From Phyto melanocephala (Eukaryota > Arthropoda > Insecta > Diptera > Rhinophoridae), in contig OW799233.1 of the NCBI GenBank assembly GCA_941918925.1, positions 87,798,055-87,862,054 of the forward strand: DNA of 64,000 bases, written 5' to 3'. Under the pieces are notes generated by a model that was not told the origin of the DNA, did not search any database, and saw only the letters and a list, made by a program, of their open reading frames with translations. Positions 46,609 through 59,280 of the stretch are shown here, piece after piece (the stretch's first letter is position 1; every line of letters starts with the position of its first letter). Made by a program: the position numbers and the translations under genes.

Positions 46609-49515
46609 TATATATGAAGTTTGACATTTGAAATAAATGAGAGGGGAGAGAAAATTGTTTTTTATCTATAGACTTTGACAACTGAAATTTAAAATAAGTG
46701 AAGAAAAAAATAATCAGCTGATGAAACAAGAATACCTGATGATTAAATGTACATTGTGTTTAATGTTAAGTCAATTCTTAATGTTTTCTCTTTGAATTTT
46801 TGTTTTAAATAACATATTTCTTGATATTAAGAATTTTAAATATCAATAAGAAATATAATTTTTGTGGATTTTGCTTTTATTGAACAATAACAAGTTTGTT
46901 TATAACGAACTTTGTTTTTGCCAAACTAAAATACCCGGTCACACCAAGTTCACTGTATAAGAAATTCCAACTTAATAGTGATTCTTAAATTAAATATCTA
47001 TCTTTCCTTGTTTGTTGTTTTTCTAAAACTTATAATTTTTGTACAGCATTAATAAAGGCCTTATTTGTCCTAATCCTGACCTTTACTACTGCATAGTAAA
47101 CGTGTATCACACACCGATATAATTACAATTTAGTAGAACATAATTATTAATTATGTTTTGAACTTAAAGCTGCATGTACCACAATACCAAATACTGATCC
47201 ACTCAATAGTTGGATAATTCTAATTTAATTATTATTTACCGATTCTCTGTTTATTGCACTAATTTCTCTTATTGTTTGCCGAGGTGTCAACCAAAAATGT
47301 GAATTAAACTGTATGTTTATACGTAAATATTTAAGTTGTTAAATTCTAGTGTTTACTTTCAATAAATCCTTTCGCTAATTTGTGACAGTAGGGTAGTATT
47401 TGCATACTTAGAACTGAATCCTAAAAAATTGACGGACGGAGTAGGTTTTGTTGTCTAAAATTGCTATTATGTAAATAGAAACACAAGAGCGAGTTGTATT
47501 CAAATTCCACAATATTTTACAATTATCATACTAATTAGAGTAATTTCATGCCACACGCGCTTTTTACAAAATATTTACAAATTTAAAAAATAACGAACTA
47601 ATATGAAAACTACGACATGCTTAAACCCAAATACAACAGAAATGACACGCTCAATTGTTTTATATGAAATATGGTGATGATATTGACGGAATATAAGCGG
47701 AAAAGCAAATACTCATCCAAAACAATATGAACCATCTTACCGCGAGTTTATTTATGTAAAAATTGTTTGGCGTTTGAAATGCCAGTCACCAAAGACCTTA
47801 ATCGCGTTCATAGATAGAGAAGGGGAAAGAAGAACAACAACAAAATAAAGAAATTTAAATATCAATTTTCATAACAACGAAGCATGAAACAAAAGAACAG
47901 CAAATAGCAAAAATGCTTCATTACTTTTGTGATTTGTTGAAACTAAAATTGGTATAAACATGCACTCAAATACTGAACCAAGCTCCCATTTAACGCAAAC
48001 ACACACCTATACACACATACATAAGTAGTAGGTATGTGTATATGTTTCCTTCCAGGATATTGATTAAGTATTTAATTTAAGAAACCGTGAAGCATACAAA
48101 ATTTGTCATTGAACTCGTCTGCAAACAACAAGAGACAAAATCAATTGTAAATGGTGTCAATATTGTTACAATTTCATTACATTAATGTTAAAAAAAGAAA
48201 TATATTCATTTTTTTTGGAGAAAAAAAAAAACAAAAACGGAAGCTAAATATTTCCTTCTACGCTACAATGAAAATTAAAAGAAAAAAATTAACAGAACAT
48301 TTGCTGCTTCAATGAGAAACGTGTATTTTAAAATTGTATTTTTTTTTACAAAAAAAAAAAAACATTAGAGGAAGACGCTGTAAACATAATTTCAATAATA
48401 ATTTAATAAAAGTCACGAACATCGAAAGAGAATACAAATAGAAACTGTTTACAAAATTGAGAGAAATTGTGGCATAAAATTACTTCCGCTATATTAAGTC
48501 CACAGGATTATAGGCAAATGTCCAATCAAGGACAAATGTTTCGAAACAAATCAAAATTTAAATAAGTACGAATGGAAAACGTGTTCATAGTGATTGAAAT
48601 TTAACAGAGCACACACATAAGTGTATACAAATAAAATAGTTTCATATACGACATCATTTCTAGTGGAGTTATAAACCCATAAAATTGTAGTTACAAGTTT
48701 ATTCAGCTTGATATCTTTCAAAGAAGTAAATTGTTTGTTAAAAAAACATAAATAATTTTTAAAATAATTTTACAGCAATTTGTATATTTATAAGTCTATA
48801 AGATATATTATTATAACATAATATATAAATATTTTATAACAAAGAATTTAATAAAACATCATATCTTTGTTAATGTAAATCTACTTTAAGCAGCTCAGTT
48901 CAGAAAGATGTGTACACTGCCAAATCAAAGTTGGAAATCCGTGCGAAGCTAATTCGCACATCCTAAGTGCGATTTAAAGTTCCAAAACAGTTTATGTCAT
49001 TAGAGGTTTCTGACAAGATGATTTCTTGTCATTTGCACTATTTAATTTGTTTATCGAGAGTATATGATAAAAGTGTGTACAAATACTCCATTATAGCGAT
49101 TACCTTTATATCATTAACTATAGCCCTTATTATTAGAGTCATAAAATAAGTATCAAATGGTCGTAAAGCCAAATAAATTCTGAGATCTTGCAATAAATCT
49201 CAGCCTCATAACGTGCACATGTGTATATGCAATATATTAACAGCCAGCATCTTTAGTTGTAGTTATCTATTGAACTTCGGATGAGTAGTTTATTAGTATA
49301 AAGCATTCACTCTTAGCATTCACTCTTAGGGCTGCCAGTCAAGTCACCAGCCTTGCTGTAGGAATGTATAGCTTACTGAGAGAGAAGACGCCTACTCCCC
49401 GAGTTGACATGTTTTCAGAGGGCCATTCGTATAAGCGGCAAATATTCGCTCTAATATGCCTCTATCTAAGAGGAAATGGTTTTCAGGAAACACCACAAGG
49501 TGAAAACTGTCAAGG
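46609..49515. other. Transposon-poor intergenic DNA
   Basis: About 2.9 kb with no recognisable transposon end, INE-1 block or coding exon. It is among the longest such stretches in the window, together with 50875-53170. It may hold conserved non-coding or regulatory sequence of a neighbouring gene, but nothing in the sequence proves that. A duplicated AGCATTCACTCTT lies near 49302-49328. Confidence 0.45.
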
Positions 49516-50874
49516 TACAGTCGAACTTCTCTATAGTGAATCTTCACGGGGACAGACAATTATTTCACTATATAGAAACTTCATTATACAGAAATATATT
49601 TTTTTTGTTTTTTGGCGTAGAATACGTTTTACCTTACGGTATAGGGAGTCATGTCAGATTGTTATTGTTGTAATCTTTATTTTGTTGCTTATGAGAAAAC
49701 GGCGAGATAACTTTTTTTAAAAATTTTTTTGTAGGTAAATGAAGATGTTTTCTTTCGTTTGATATACATTTCATATTGGTTGATATCTTCCTAATATTTA
49801 AATTTCTCAAATGAAAATTGTTTAAATACATACACTCAAACATATGTGTGGCGTTTGGTTGAGAGTTTGAGTTTGTAGCGTGAACACAAACTATGCTGCT
49901 GTTTCAGTGTGGACACAAACCTTCGGCTGTTGTTTTGATTGATGAAATATTGAAATTTCGTATATTTACTGATGTATTTAAGTGAAACAAAACGTTAAAT
50001 GTGAATTTTAATTTAACATGTATATTATCAAAAGTAACTATCAAATAAATAAATTCATTTGCTTATATTATTTATCATTTATTGTTATATATGTTTTCTT
50101 TCCTATCGGATGGCGTATTCTACGTTAAACTTAATGGCCGTGTCTCTGACACAGCCTGCAGGGACAACTGTCTGCTGTTTTTTTTTTTTTATTTATTTAA
50201 AATAATCAGGTATTTTTGTTTGGACTACATTTTTCCATTTTTCTTTATTTTATTGATATTACAATTACAATTACATTAAGACATTTAAATACATTTGTCG
50301 GAACGTTGCTCTCCATCTCCAAAAAAGTTCGTAGTACATCAAGTGAAGAGGAAACGTGTTCTAATGTAGGTGACGTTTTATCAATATTTGCCATTATTTC
50401 ACCACCCAGTTTATCTTCATCGTCATCTGATAAAATCTGCTGTAATCCACGACTATCTGAAACTCTGCTTAGCATATCTTCATTGGACGGTATATATTTT
50501 TTCTTTGATGTCCCTTCTTCGCGTTGTTTTCGTTCACTGAACTCGGTCAACTGATGTTAAAAAGTAAATCATTAACTTTTTTGTTTTGATTTTCATATTT
50601 TGGGAATCCCAAAAATATTACTTATGTTCTTTATAAATTGTGTAAAATAAAGCTGCTAAAAATAGTTCATTATATGGAGACAAAAAAAACACGTAAATTG
50701 TAGTTTTGTTTCCAAAATTTTGTTCATAGTAAAGAAAGATTCACTGTATGGAAATTCATTATACGGAGATCAAAATACATTGAAAGTGGAACGAAAAAGC
50801 TGTGTTCTTGATTTTAGTTCATAATAAGGAGAACTTCATTATATAGAAGTTCACTATAAGGAAGTTCGACTGTA
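49516..50874 (-). mobile_element. Tigger/pogo-type element, deleted
   Basis: Inverted ends CAGTCGAACTTCTCTATAGT and CAGTCGAACTTCCTTATAGT, with TA on both sides (49516-49517 and 50873-50874). Many degenerate TTCACTATA/TTCATTATA-type subterminal motifs occur at both ends. 1355 bp. Only the C-terminal part of a transposase remains (50245-50550). Confidence 0.88.
50245..50550 (-). pseudogene. C-terminal acidic tail of a pogo-type transposase
   Basis: Minus-strand open frame of about 101 codons with SDDDEDKLGGEIMANIDKT and a segment VSSSLDVLRTFLEMESNVPT near its end. Pogo/Tigger transposases commonly end in an acidic, helical tail like this. No catalytic motif is present. Assignment rests mainly on its position within a pogo-type element. 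Confidence 0.5.
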
Positions 50875-53170
50875 ATAGGATTAGCAAGCAAATCTAGCTA
50901 GGACAATGGAAACACTTTTCCTTACGCTGGGGATTCAAATAATAGGGACCGCTTTTATCATGTTAAATACCTTATACATTATTTATTTCCCATAACGTAA
51001 AGTTGTTCTTGAAGCGTAGGCATTTTAATTTATCTAAGTACCGCCATTTGGATCGCCCCTGGAGTGTTAAGGTAGACCTTATAAGTGTATTGGTTATAGG
51101 TTAATGCATAGAGAAATTAGTGTCTCTGGAAATTTCAGCTGAAATTTTAAATAAGTAAAAGAAAAACAAATTATTAGCTTATGAATCAAAAATAACAAAA
51201 CTATTGCGTATTCAGAATTTTGCCACATAAACGTTGATTTAATTTGCTTACATACATATAAATTTTAAATTTATGTTAAAACAACAATACGCAGGACTCA
51301 TGAGCTTTAAATATATAATTCATTAATTTTTTTCTTCTTCATAACATCAATTGTTTTTTTATACGTTGATGTTTAAATTAATGCAATGAACCCATAAGTC
51401 AAAGATGTCTTCAATGGTACATGTGTAAGTTGTGAGTTTGGTTCTAATTTTAGATTCAATGATACATGTTCATTTTAGTTTATATCTTCTTTTCATATTT
51501 TAGGAGTCACTCTAAGTTTGTATATTTCTGTGTGTTTTTAGAGGTGGATTAAGTGGTATTATCCAACCATACATTCATCCAAGCATCCCTCGCTTTGTAG
51601 CAACAATAATACAAGAAAACGACACTAAACAATACACTCGTACACACATGTTTGGACAGTCTCAACAACAGTCACTTGTACAAAATACTCACTCTTTCTC
51701 ACAAGTATTTTAGTCTGTTGAAAATAAACACTCGAAGAAATAAATGCATCAAACTTACAAGTTATTTTTGCGTTTTATTTTTTTCTTTTTAATAAAAATG
51801 TTTAATAAGAATTTTATTTGATCATATAAAGCTTAAAATTTTTTTTCATCTTTACTTTAATTTAACTGACTTTTTCTCACTGTGTATAGTATAGAAACTG
51901 CATTTGATCTGTATAATGTTTGGTGTTGCTTGTAGCATGATAATTTTGGGCTGTTGGACGGCTGGTAATATCGCTACTCTTGCTGTTCCCTGCATTAATG
52001 TGTACAAATTGTTTGTATTTATTTTAAATAAGTTTTTTTTTCTCTACTTTAGTTTATATCGTTTTGTTTAAAGTTCTGTTGTTGTTCTCGTATTTATGTT
52101 TCTAAATTCATTTCGGAATAGAAATAGGAAAACGTGGTTCGGTATTTTGTACACAAAAGATTCTGTATGTCGAAATGTGGAGATACTTTAATATGAGACA
52201 ACCACTCACACACATCAAGTCATTCAATTGGAGAGAAGAAGCAACAACCTGGCTGGGATTTAAGTGGGATTAATATTAAGGAACCATACACACTTACGTG
52301 AACTTTAAATACAAACAACAAATCTATATTTTTGTACGACTTTGAGTATGTATGAATATTTGTAAAAATATTTTTTATTACATGATGCTACATATGTACG
52401 TTTACATACATATATACATATTTCTTTTTGAAAATTATGTACACGTTTATTAGATGTCACGTTCAATCTCAATATAATTAAAATTTGTTAGTTGTTCCTT
52501 TGGTTTGAGAAGTATTGGGTGTTTCAATTGTATTAGTCCAGTAATTCAGATGTTATTAGCAATAGTTTTGACTTTCAAATACATATTCTTTGATAATATT
52601 TGGTCTAAATACTCTTACCAAAATAATCAATCAACTAAAATAAAAAGAAAGACAGTTATGTTTTAATTATAAATATTGAATATGTTCCCTATGAATAACT
52701 TCACATAAGTGTATGCATGCCCCAATAAAGAGTTGTTTATAAGTTTTCATATTTACATAGTTAACTAAATCTGTTTTTTCTCTTTATACAAAGTACTGTT
52801 ACGTTTATTACTTTCTAAACATTGGTTTATTTCCCTTAAACAAACTGGGGATTCTTTTTATTGCAAATAATAACACTTGAAATTTATTATAAAAGTAAAA
52901 ACACTTTATCTATTGAAACACACTCAGAAATGTTTTTTACAAGACTTGATTTATTTAATTTATTGTTATATATCTTTCTTAAACTAATTTTGATACACAC
53001 TTAAAAAGCTCTACTGTTATACTGATTATGTTACCTGTGATGTTCGACTATTTGAAGTAACTTTGTGGTGGTCTGCAACGTTCCACAAAGTTTTCACATG
53101 TAAGTATATCCTAATACAATCTGGTATCATGCGATAAGCATACTATGACTCAAAATTAAACATATTGTAA
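50875..53170. other. Transposon-poor intergenic DNA
   Basis: No transposon ends or coding exons were recognised. There are a few CATA/TATG runs near 51250 and 52390-52420. Confidence 0.45.
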
Positions 53171-53340
53171 AATTTTTGCTCTGTTCTAACACATATTTTA
53201 TTTCAACAAAAATAAATGTAAATCATACTATTTCTAAAGGACAACCATATCCATAAGTTTTCATAAAAATCAAATATTAAATGATCCAATTCAAACAAAT
53301 GCTTGATTATCGTGTCGATATAAATGATAAAACAGAACTA

Positions 53341-54263
53341 AACAAGTAAGAGTACTATATTTGCCGAATCTGATAATACCCTTCACCGTTATGTTCAAAG
53401 GTATATATACCACATCGTAGTTAATACTACATTTACACCGGAGCGAAATCTCGTATGTAGCAGATTTTGAGGAAATCCAGTTGATTTGTAAGTACCAGAT
53501 TTTCCATACAAAACGAAATCTACTTCGCCACTAGATTTTGGCAAAATCTACTTAAAATCTAATAGTACTTCGTGATGCAACTGTGGTTTTTATTAAATTG
53601 TAATAAAATATACTACGATGCATAAATAAAAATTCAATCATAATATATAAGGTGGTTGCAATTACACAAGTACTTTATTGGTTACGTTTTTTTTATATGG
53701 AGTTTGAATTTTGAAGAAGTAGAGCAAAGGGAGTCTTGTAAATAAATATACTGTTTTGAAAACGAAATCTTGCAAAATATAAAAAAACTGTGGTATAAAC
53801 GGTATAGATTTTAATAAAGCTTTCAAATCAAATCTACTAGATTTCGCTCAGGTGTAAATGTAGTATAAGCCTAAATTTTACATTTCATGTAATACGCCAT
53901 TTTCTTTAATATTTCCGACGCCTTCTTTGATTTTTCATCTGAGATCCATATTGTTGGGGTTAAAAAAATTTGTTCCGTCATTTTGTTTCAGATGCCATCT
54001 TGAATTTTACACTTTTTTAATAATTTACTACAATGTACTGTTCAAGCCCATTTATTTGATATCAATATTGTGAAGGTTAAAGGGAATAAACCTGTAACTA
54101 CTATATTTAACTCATATATTCGCCATTAAATCTAGAACTTCAGCTTGAAGTTTTTCTTCTCGTATCATACTATATTTTAATACTCAAGCCCTTTCATTTT
54201 ATCCCCATATTGGCGCTCTTGGTTGTATAGAAACTGAACAAAATCGATTTCCGTTTTTAAACT
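53341..54263 (-). mobile_element. INE-1/DINE-1-like element, subfamily C, copy 3
   Basis: The 3' end ACAAGTAAGAGTACTATATT on the plus strand, a reduced hairpin and ATAATACCCTTCACCG start the copy. Inside are the CAAGCCCATTTATTTGATAT and CCATATTG-type blocks shared with 15540-15945. A MITE is inserted at 53421-53868. The 5' end is absent, replaced by the element starting at 54264. Confidence 0.65.
53421..53868. mobile_element. Short MITE with about 35-bp inverted termini
   Basis: Left ATACTACATTTACACCGGAG followed by CGAAATCT is matched by the right end, which on the minus strand reads ATACTACATTTACACCTGAG followed by CGAAATCTAGTAGATTT. About 445 bp, non-coding, nested in an INE-1-like copy. 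Confidence 0.85.
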
Positions 54264-54994
54264 TTAGTTGCTAGGCTCACAATTGCGACGAACGACGAAT
54301 TTTTCGGCGCGAATATTCGTCACCAAAAAAAAACACATTTGTGTATATGAGAATGCGTACAATTATGACGACGATTAAAATTCGCTGTACGCGGCGAACT
54401 ATGCAATATATTTATTTATATTTCTTACGCCACCGAACGACGAACAAATTAATACAATGTGAACATTTTTATAAAATTTGGTTTTACTTTTCAACTTTTT
54501 TAGAAAATAAAGTTAGTTCTTACTTTAAAAATTATTTTCAATTTTATTTGAAAACATTTAAAATATATATTAAACAAGTTAACTAAAAAATTTGTTTTTA
54601 TTTATGTTTTTGTAAGTGTGTAAATTATTTAGTGATTTTTTTTAATATGGTCACACTATTAGCGCTGTTATTATTTATTATTTTATTTTTTTATTATTGT
54701 TTACTGCACGTACCCGGCACATTATTTGTAGCGTTTACTTATACGTAATAAAGTTTTTATTATGACAGAAATTATAATTATTATTTTGCTGAGTTTCACA
54801 AAAATTTAAATTCTTTGATTATTTTTGTTCTTTCGTTGCACAACAGTTAACAATTTTATCAACTATAAAAGATGTTCTTTTTTTTTGTCGTTAGTGTGCT
54901 TCATACGACGAATTTAACCAGCGAATTTTTACTGACAAATTTGTCGTGTAGGGCGAAATTCGTCGTTCGTCGCAATTGTGCGCCTAGCACTAAG
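54264..54994. mobile_element. DNA element with GCTAGGC...GACGAACGACGAAT termini
   Basis: The left terminus GCTAGGCTCACAATTGCGAC followed by GAACGACGAAT and the right terminus in inverse complement (GCTAGGCGCACAATTGCGAC, GAACGACGAAT) match at 30 of 31 positions by eye. TTAGT lies just outside both. About 720 bp, with no recognisable transposase. The perfect hairpin at 21648-21731 ends in similar sequence. Confidence 0.85.
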
Positions 54995-55094
54995 TGTATA
55001 AAACTATCCTTTCTTTTCAACAACCAAATATTGTTATTGAGAAATATACTATGACCGTCGTAATTATGTTGTAACCATGCTTTTTCTTTGCATG

Positions 55095-56436
55095 TATATT
55101 TACCTCTATCATCGTTAAATATTTTGCTTCTAGAGCACAGTATGCAATTCTGCCTGAATTTTCGGTTGTCTTAAGGAGTACTTGTTAAAAACAACCTAAA
55201 CTGCAGGTTTGTCAGGCAATTTTCTGCTTGCCAGTACGCAGCTGAAAAAAACGGAGAACGAAATTTTTAAGATCTTGTATCTAATACAGGTATGTATACT
55301 GTTAGAGACAATTTTTCCTATGCCATATAAAATAATAATTAATTAATGCTTAAATACTTACTAAAATGCTGACTTAGTGTTTACCTACTTCCAATAAGGG
55401 TTGCAGATGAAATTAAATTTATATTCGATCTTTTATTTTGTATACGCAGTAAAGAGCTTTGTTGTGGTTATTAAGCCAGGATTTACATATGGAAGTAATT
55501 GCCTGAAATTCGCATTACACTTATACTTCTTCACTAACACACTCACATTGTTTTACTTTTCATTCAGATTTCAACGATATTCTTAATAAAGAAATTTTTA
55601 AACGTTTTTAAGAAAGTAAAGTATGAAATAGGTAAACCCTGTTGCCTTCTTATAAGACTTATACAAGTTTAAAGGGTTGTGGTAAAACAATAATTGTGAA
55701 TATAACTTATTTTTTGTATATATGAAAAGATTTTTAATATTTATTCATAAAATATACATAAAATAATACAAATTACGTCTTTTTAAAACAATAATTTTAT
55801 TAAAAAAATATTTATTTTCAACTATTGACATTTAAATTTGTGTATGGAATATTCTTGGTAACTCTAAAGGTAGTAAAAAGATGAAGGCAAATTTAGCTCA
55901 TCAATGTACAATGTAAAGTAATTGTTGCGACTCTTTGCTTCGGCGACATTTTTACATTGTTAATGACATTCTTTACAGTGTAAACGAACAATAAATTTTC
56001 ATGAAAGTGGTCCATTTTATTGAAATTTGTATTTATAATATGAACGTACCTATACAGAAATTTAATATTTTAATGTTAACATAATGTTTTCAAAAAGGGT
56101 ATTTTTCAAATAAATTTTTTTATTATTTTAAAAAACATGTCGTTATGTTTATAAACGCCTTACACACAATTTTTCTTTGAACATACCCAAAAATAAAGTT
56201 TGTATTATCGCCATCTGTTGGTCACGGATGATATTAAAAAAATAATCAAAAACAGTGTTGTTTAGCATGAACATCAACCTACACAATAGAAGAAACCTAC
56301 TCATTAATGCCTACATATGACTTTAGTCAATATATGAACCAACCACAGGGTCACTCATATATAAATTGTTACCTAAAAACCAATATATTTTAAAAATTAT
56401 TTTAAAGAGGAAAATTATAAAAAAAAGTTGTATTTT
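55095..56436. other. AT-rich intergenic DNA
   Basis: No gene or bounded repeat was recognised; short open frames here are without domain motifs. Confidence 0.45.
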
Positions 56437-56768
56437 TATACCCTTCACACAGTGAATAGGCTTGTCATTCCGTGTAAAATATCTACAATTTTAATTTCCG
56501 ACCCCAAAAAGTATATATTTTCTGAAAGCTTATGAATAGGGGAGTCGATTAAGCTCTGTCCGTCTGTCCGTGTGTATGTTGAAATCAACTTTTTGAAGCA
56601 CCCCGACACCGCTTGGACCAACGTGAAGTATTAAAATATTAGGGAGCATATCGGTATTGAAAATCAGAAAAATCGGTACAGAAACAACTAAGATATGAGC
56701 AAAAAACGACGACCACCACGTGTTTTTTCACAACAACAACATACAACACATACATACATACAAACGTG
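56437..56768 (+). mobile_element. INE-1/DINE-1-like element, subfamily B, 3'-truncated
   Basis: TATACCCTTCACACAGTG, TCATTCCGTGTAAAATATCT, GACCCCAAAAAGTATATATT and CTGTCCGTCTGTCCG follow copy 3 closely. The match ends at ACATACAAACGTGG and passes directly into a mariner relic. The T-rich tract and 3' hairpin are missing. Confidence 0.85.
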
Positions 56769-56896
56769 GTATCTTTCCATGGTTCAAATTGAGTAAGTCT
56801 AAAATTGGTAAATGTCAAATGAAATCCAGAAAAAAAAACTTGACGTTTAGGTGTGGATCATGTTCAAATTCGGCCCTTCAAATTTTACCACCCTTT
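56769..56896 (-). mobile_element. mariner terminal fragment
   Basis: On the minus strand it begins near 56896 with AAAGGGTGGTAAAATTTGAA and reads through GTTTTTTTTTCTGGATTTCA to ATTTGACATTTACC and CCATGGAAAGATA, the 5' UTR and first codons of the same mariner family as 36664-37075. It is fused to a truncated INE-1-like copy. Confidence 0.75.
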
Positions 56897-57339
56897 ATAA
56901 AAAAAACTTTAATATTGAATAAGTACATAATAAGATTTGCTCTAATCATGTAGCGGGTACATTGCTAGCTTCTGATTAAATTAAACGAAATTAATTTGGT
57001 TCTCTTTTAAAAAAGAATAAATGTTTTTTTTATTAATTCTTGAATTTACAATTACTATTTAACTATTCGTGGAAAGAAAAATTAACAAATTATTTATATT
57101 TTTCTTACTTATAAATATAATAACATTGGAAAAAAAAACTAACTTTGTTTTCGGCATTTTGTTTTTTAATTTACACAAAACTGCTCTCGGTTTTTTTTTG
57201 CAGTATCAATAATTTGAATTTTATCAGTGAAACTAATCTCTAAACCATCTAAATTAAACAGATTTGTATAACAAACTCCTTAACAATTTTACAACGTATT
57301 TTAATTCTAACCTGATTGGAAAATGCTGTAATAAACTAT

Positions 57340-57345
57340 TTTATT
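57340..57345 (-). terminator. Candidate polyadenylation signal of the PAQR3-like gene
   Basis: AATAAA on the minus strand, about 100 bp downstream of the stop codon at 57442. The position is reasonable for a fly 3' UTR, but AATAAA is frequent in this AT-rich DNA, so it is only a candidate. Confidence 0.4.
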
Positions 57346-57441
57346 CTTTTTTTTTTTTTTTAAATAATCTACTCATGTTAATTATAATAATAATGACTAA
57401 GGATATGATATGAAAAACTAGTTTGATGTTCGTGGGACGCT

Positions 57442-58470
57442 TTACGTTAATAATGGGCCGCTGCAGCCATTATTTAAACGATATTCTGCATAAACCATGC
57501 CAGTATTGTGCCAGTGGTAAAAGGCAGCCAATATAAATAGATGCCACCAGTTGTGCGAATGGCCAAAATAGTCCACTTTACCAGTTAACCAACGTTCAGG
57601 TATCTTAACTGCATATATCACAAAGGCAATGGCACACAAAGCGTACATAGTTATAACACGAGGTACCAAAAGCTAATATTAATAAAAAAAAATATAATAA
57701 TAATTCGTTAAAGAATTAAAGAAAAGTATATTATTTCAACTTACCCTCACTAACTCATTTTCTAGACCACCCATTTTAACAGTCCAGTGAGCTAAGGGAA
57801 TCACACCATATGCAGCCCATGCCAGTAGAACAAGTATTTTCCCATTAAGAGAAACATTTAATTTTGGAATTTGTACGACTATGGCTAGTCCAAACATGCA
57901 TAAAGCGATCACAGAATAAATTATTTTAAGTAACTGCAAATGACAGCAAGAATTATAGAAAAATATTTCATAAAAAAAAAATTAATCAAACACAAAAATC
58001 CTTACATTGAAACACCAAAAAGCGTAGTACATGCTGCTTATATAAATGGCCACCAGTGACAAAGATATGCCCAAATAGTCCACCGATAAGAATAACTCAT
58101 AATGTTCCTCCGATTTACAAGAGAATATATGATAAATCGATGACAAAAGCATACACAAGCAGAAACAAATCAATAGACAGACGACCAAAATTTGATCTTC
58201 TAAGTTGGCATGAACTTTAAGAAACTGAAAATCCAATATTGTTAAACCAATAAATAATAAACATCCGCACAAGTGAGTCCATATATTGATCTACATACAT
58301 ATGTATATAAAATTAAAATCCAAAATTTATAATCTCAAAAAAACTATTTCTTTGTTCTCTCTTACCGTTTCGTTGGTCCACCAAAATACACTCTGCAGAC
58401 ATAGTTTTGTGGACAGGAATGTTCGATAGCCACCTCTAATGTAGGGATTAAATTTTAAATGATCAGGTGC
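57442..58470 (-). CDS. PAQR3: PAQR3-like seven-transmembrane protein, C-terminal four exons
   Basis: Coding exons on the minus strand: 58470-58366, 58290-58006, 57933-57745 and 57672-57442 (stop). All junctions have GTAAG donors and AG acceptors in phase 0; introns are 60-75 bp. They join to 269 residues. Exon 1 here carries FNPYIRGGYRTFLSTKLC and WWTNET, the conserved entry to the first helix. Seven hydrophobic helices follow. The family's metal-binding residues are visible: H in SSIYHIF, D in SVDYLGIS, and HSHNWWH before helix 7. AYGVIPLAHW and PRVITMY match vertebrate PAQR3, a Golgi membrane protein that tethers Raf kinase. Whether the fly protein does this is inference. About 40 N-terminal residues and the start codon are missing from the visible exons. 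Confidence 0.92.
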
Positions 58471-58472
58471 CT

Positions 58473-59280
58473 GCAAAAGAAATTACATAAATTGTTTTTA
58501 TTTTTGTTAACTTTAAGTTCATTTGTTTACTAAAAGTTGTTAACGTGGATTTTGTGTGAACGAACACAGTCTAATAGAGTTCCTTAAAAACTAGTAAGAT
58601 CTTTTGAGGAAACGAACGAACATATTAATGGCCAACTTATTTGAAAAACGATAATTTGTTTACATTTAAAACTTAAAAGTTTTTACGTCGTAAATATCAT
58701 TTATTTAACGTCCCACCAAAAACTTTATCTCTAATTGCTTACGTAGTTACAACCCGCTTACAAGATTGTTTATAGAAGACATAATCTTTTTACGTAATGT
58801 CTCACATCATAGAGCCCTTATTTTGCATTTAGCAAGCGCTTGGTTCATCCCTACCAAGAGCATCATCGCCTGCTATAATGCGTTATCTTTTCCCAAAATT
58901 TAATTAAAAGTACTGTGAGAGCATAGCAGGAAACTGTGGCTAATCCTGTGGGACGAACGCACAGTGGGTTCAATAGTACTTAAAGTGGCGATTAATTCAT
59001 AGAAGCCGTAGTTTTAAAATATTACAATTTTTTATTGATGAGTTATTATAAGCACATAAAAACACAGCATTTTAGAAAAAAAGTTAAAAAAAATAAATTT
59101 TTAACCCGTTAAGCCCATTTAGGTTTTTTGAAAAAAAAAGACCTTAGTTCACAATTTATGCTGCAACTTGTGAATGAAAAGCGATAAATTAATGAATATA
59201 ACTGAAAATTTAAGCATACTCAATGTGCTATTGAAAGCAAAATTAAAATAAAAAATATATTAAACGTATTTATATTAGTA
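58473..59280. other. Probable intron or upstream region of the PAQR3-like gene
   Basis: The AG acceptor of the 58470 exon (TTTTGCAG) lies at 58471-58478, so at least one upstream exon exists. No minus-strand frame here ends in a convincing donor with PAQR-like sequence. This and the following transposons may all be one long intron. Confidence 0.45.

Larger units (their letters stand above)
53175..55094. mobile_element. CACGCAAAG-family MITE, copy 4, split by nested insertions
   Basis: 53175-53340 matches the right half of the copy at 63223-63955 (AATCATACTATTT, then CAATTCAAACAAATGCTTGA). The match resumes at about 55005 (CAACAACCAAATATTGTTAT, GACCGTCGTAATTATG) and ends CTTTTTCTTTGCATG at 55094. 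The intervening 1.66 kb is an INE-1-like copy and two other elements. The left end is missing. Confidence 0.75.

Noticed and set aside
49364..49720. Open frame of 118 codons as a gene
   Set aside because: It crosses the left end of a pogo-type element, has no recognisable domain and no splice or start context.
54341..54586. Open frame of 81 codons inside the 54264-54994 element as a transposase
   Set aside because: No DDE or DNA-binding motif and composition is that of the AT-rich spacer.
58730..58800. Upstream coding exon of the PAQR3-like gene
   Set aside because: CTTAC-type donors occur, but preceding minus-strand codons show no PAQR-like sequence or sustained open frame.
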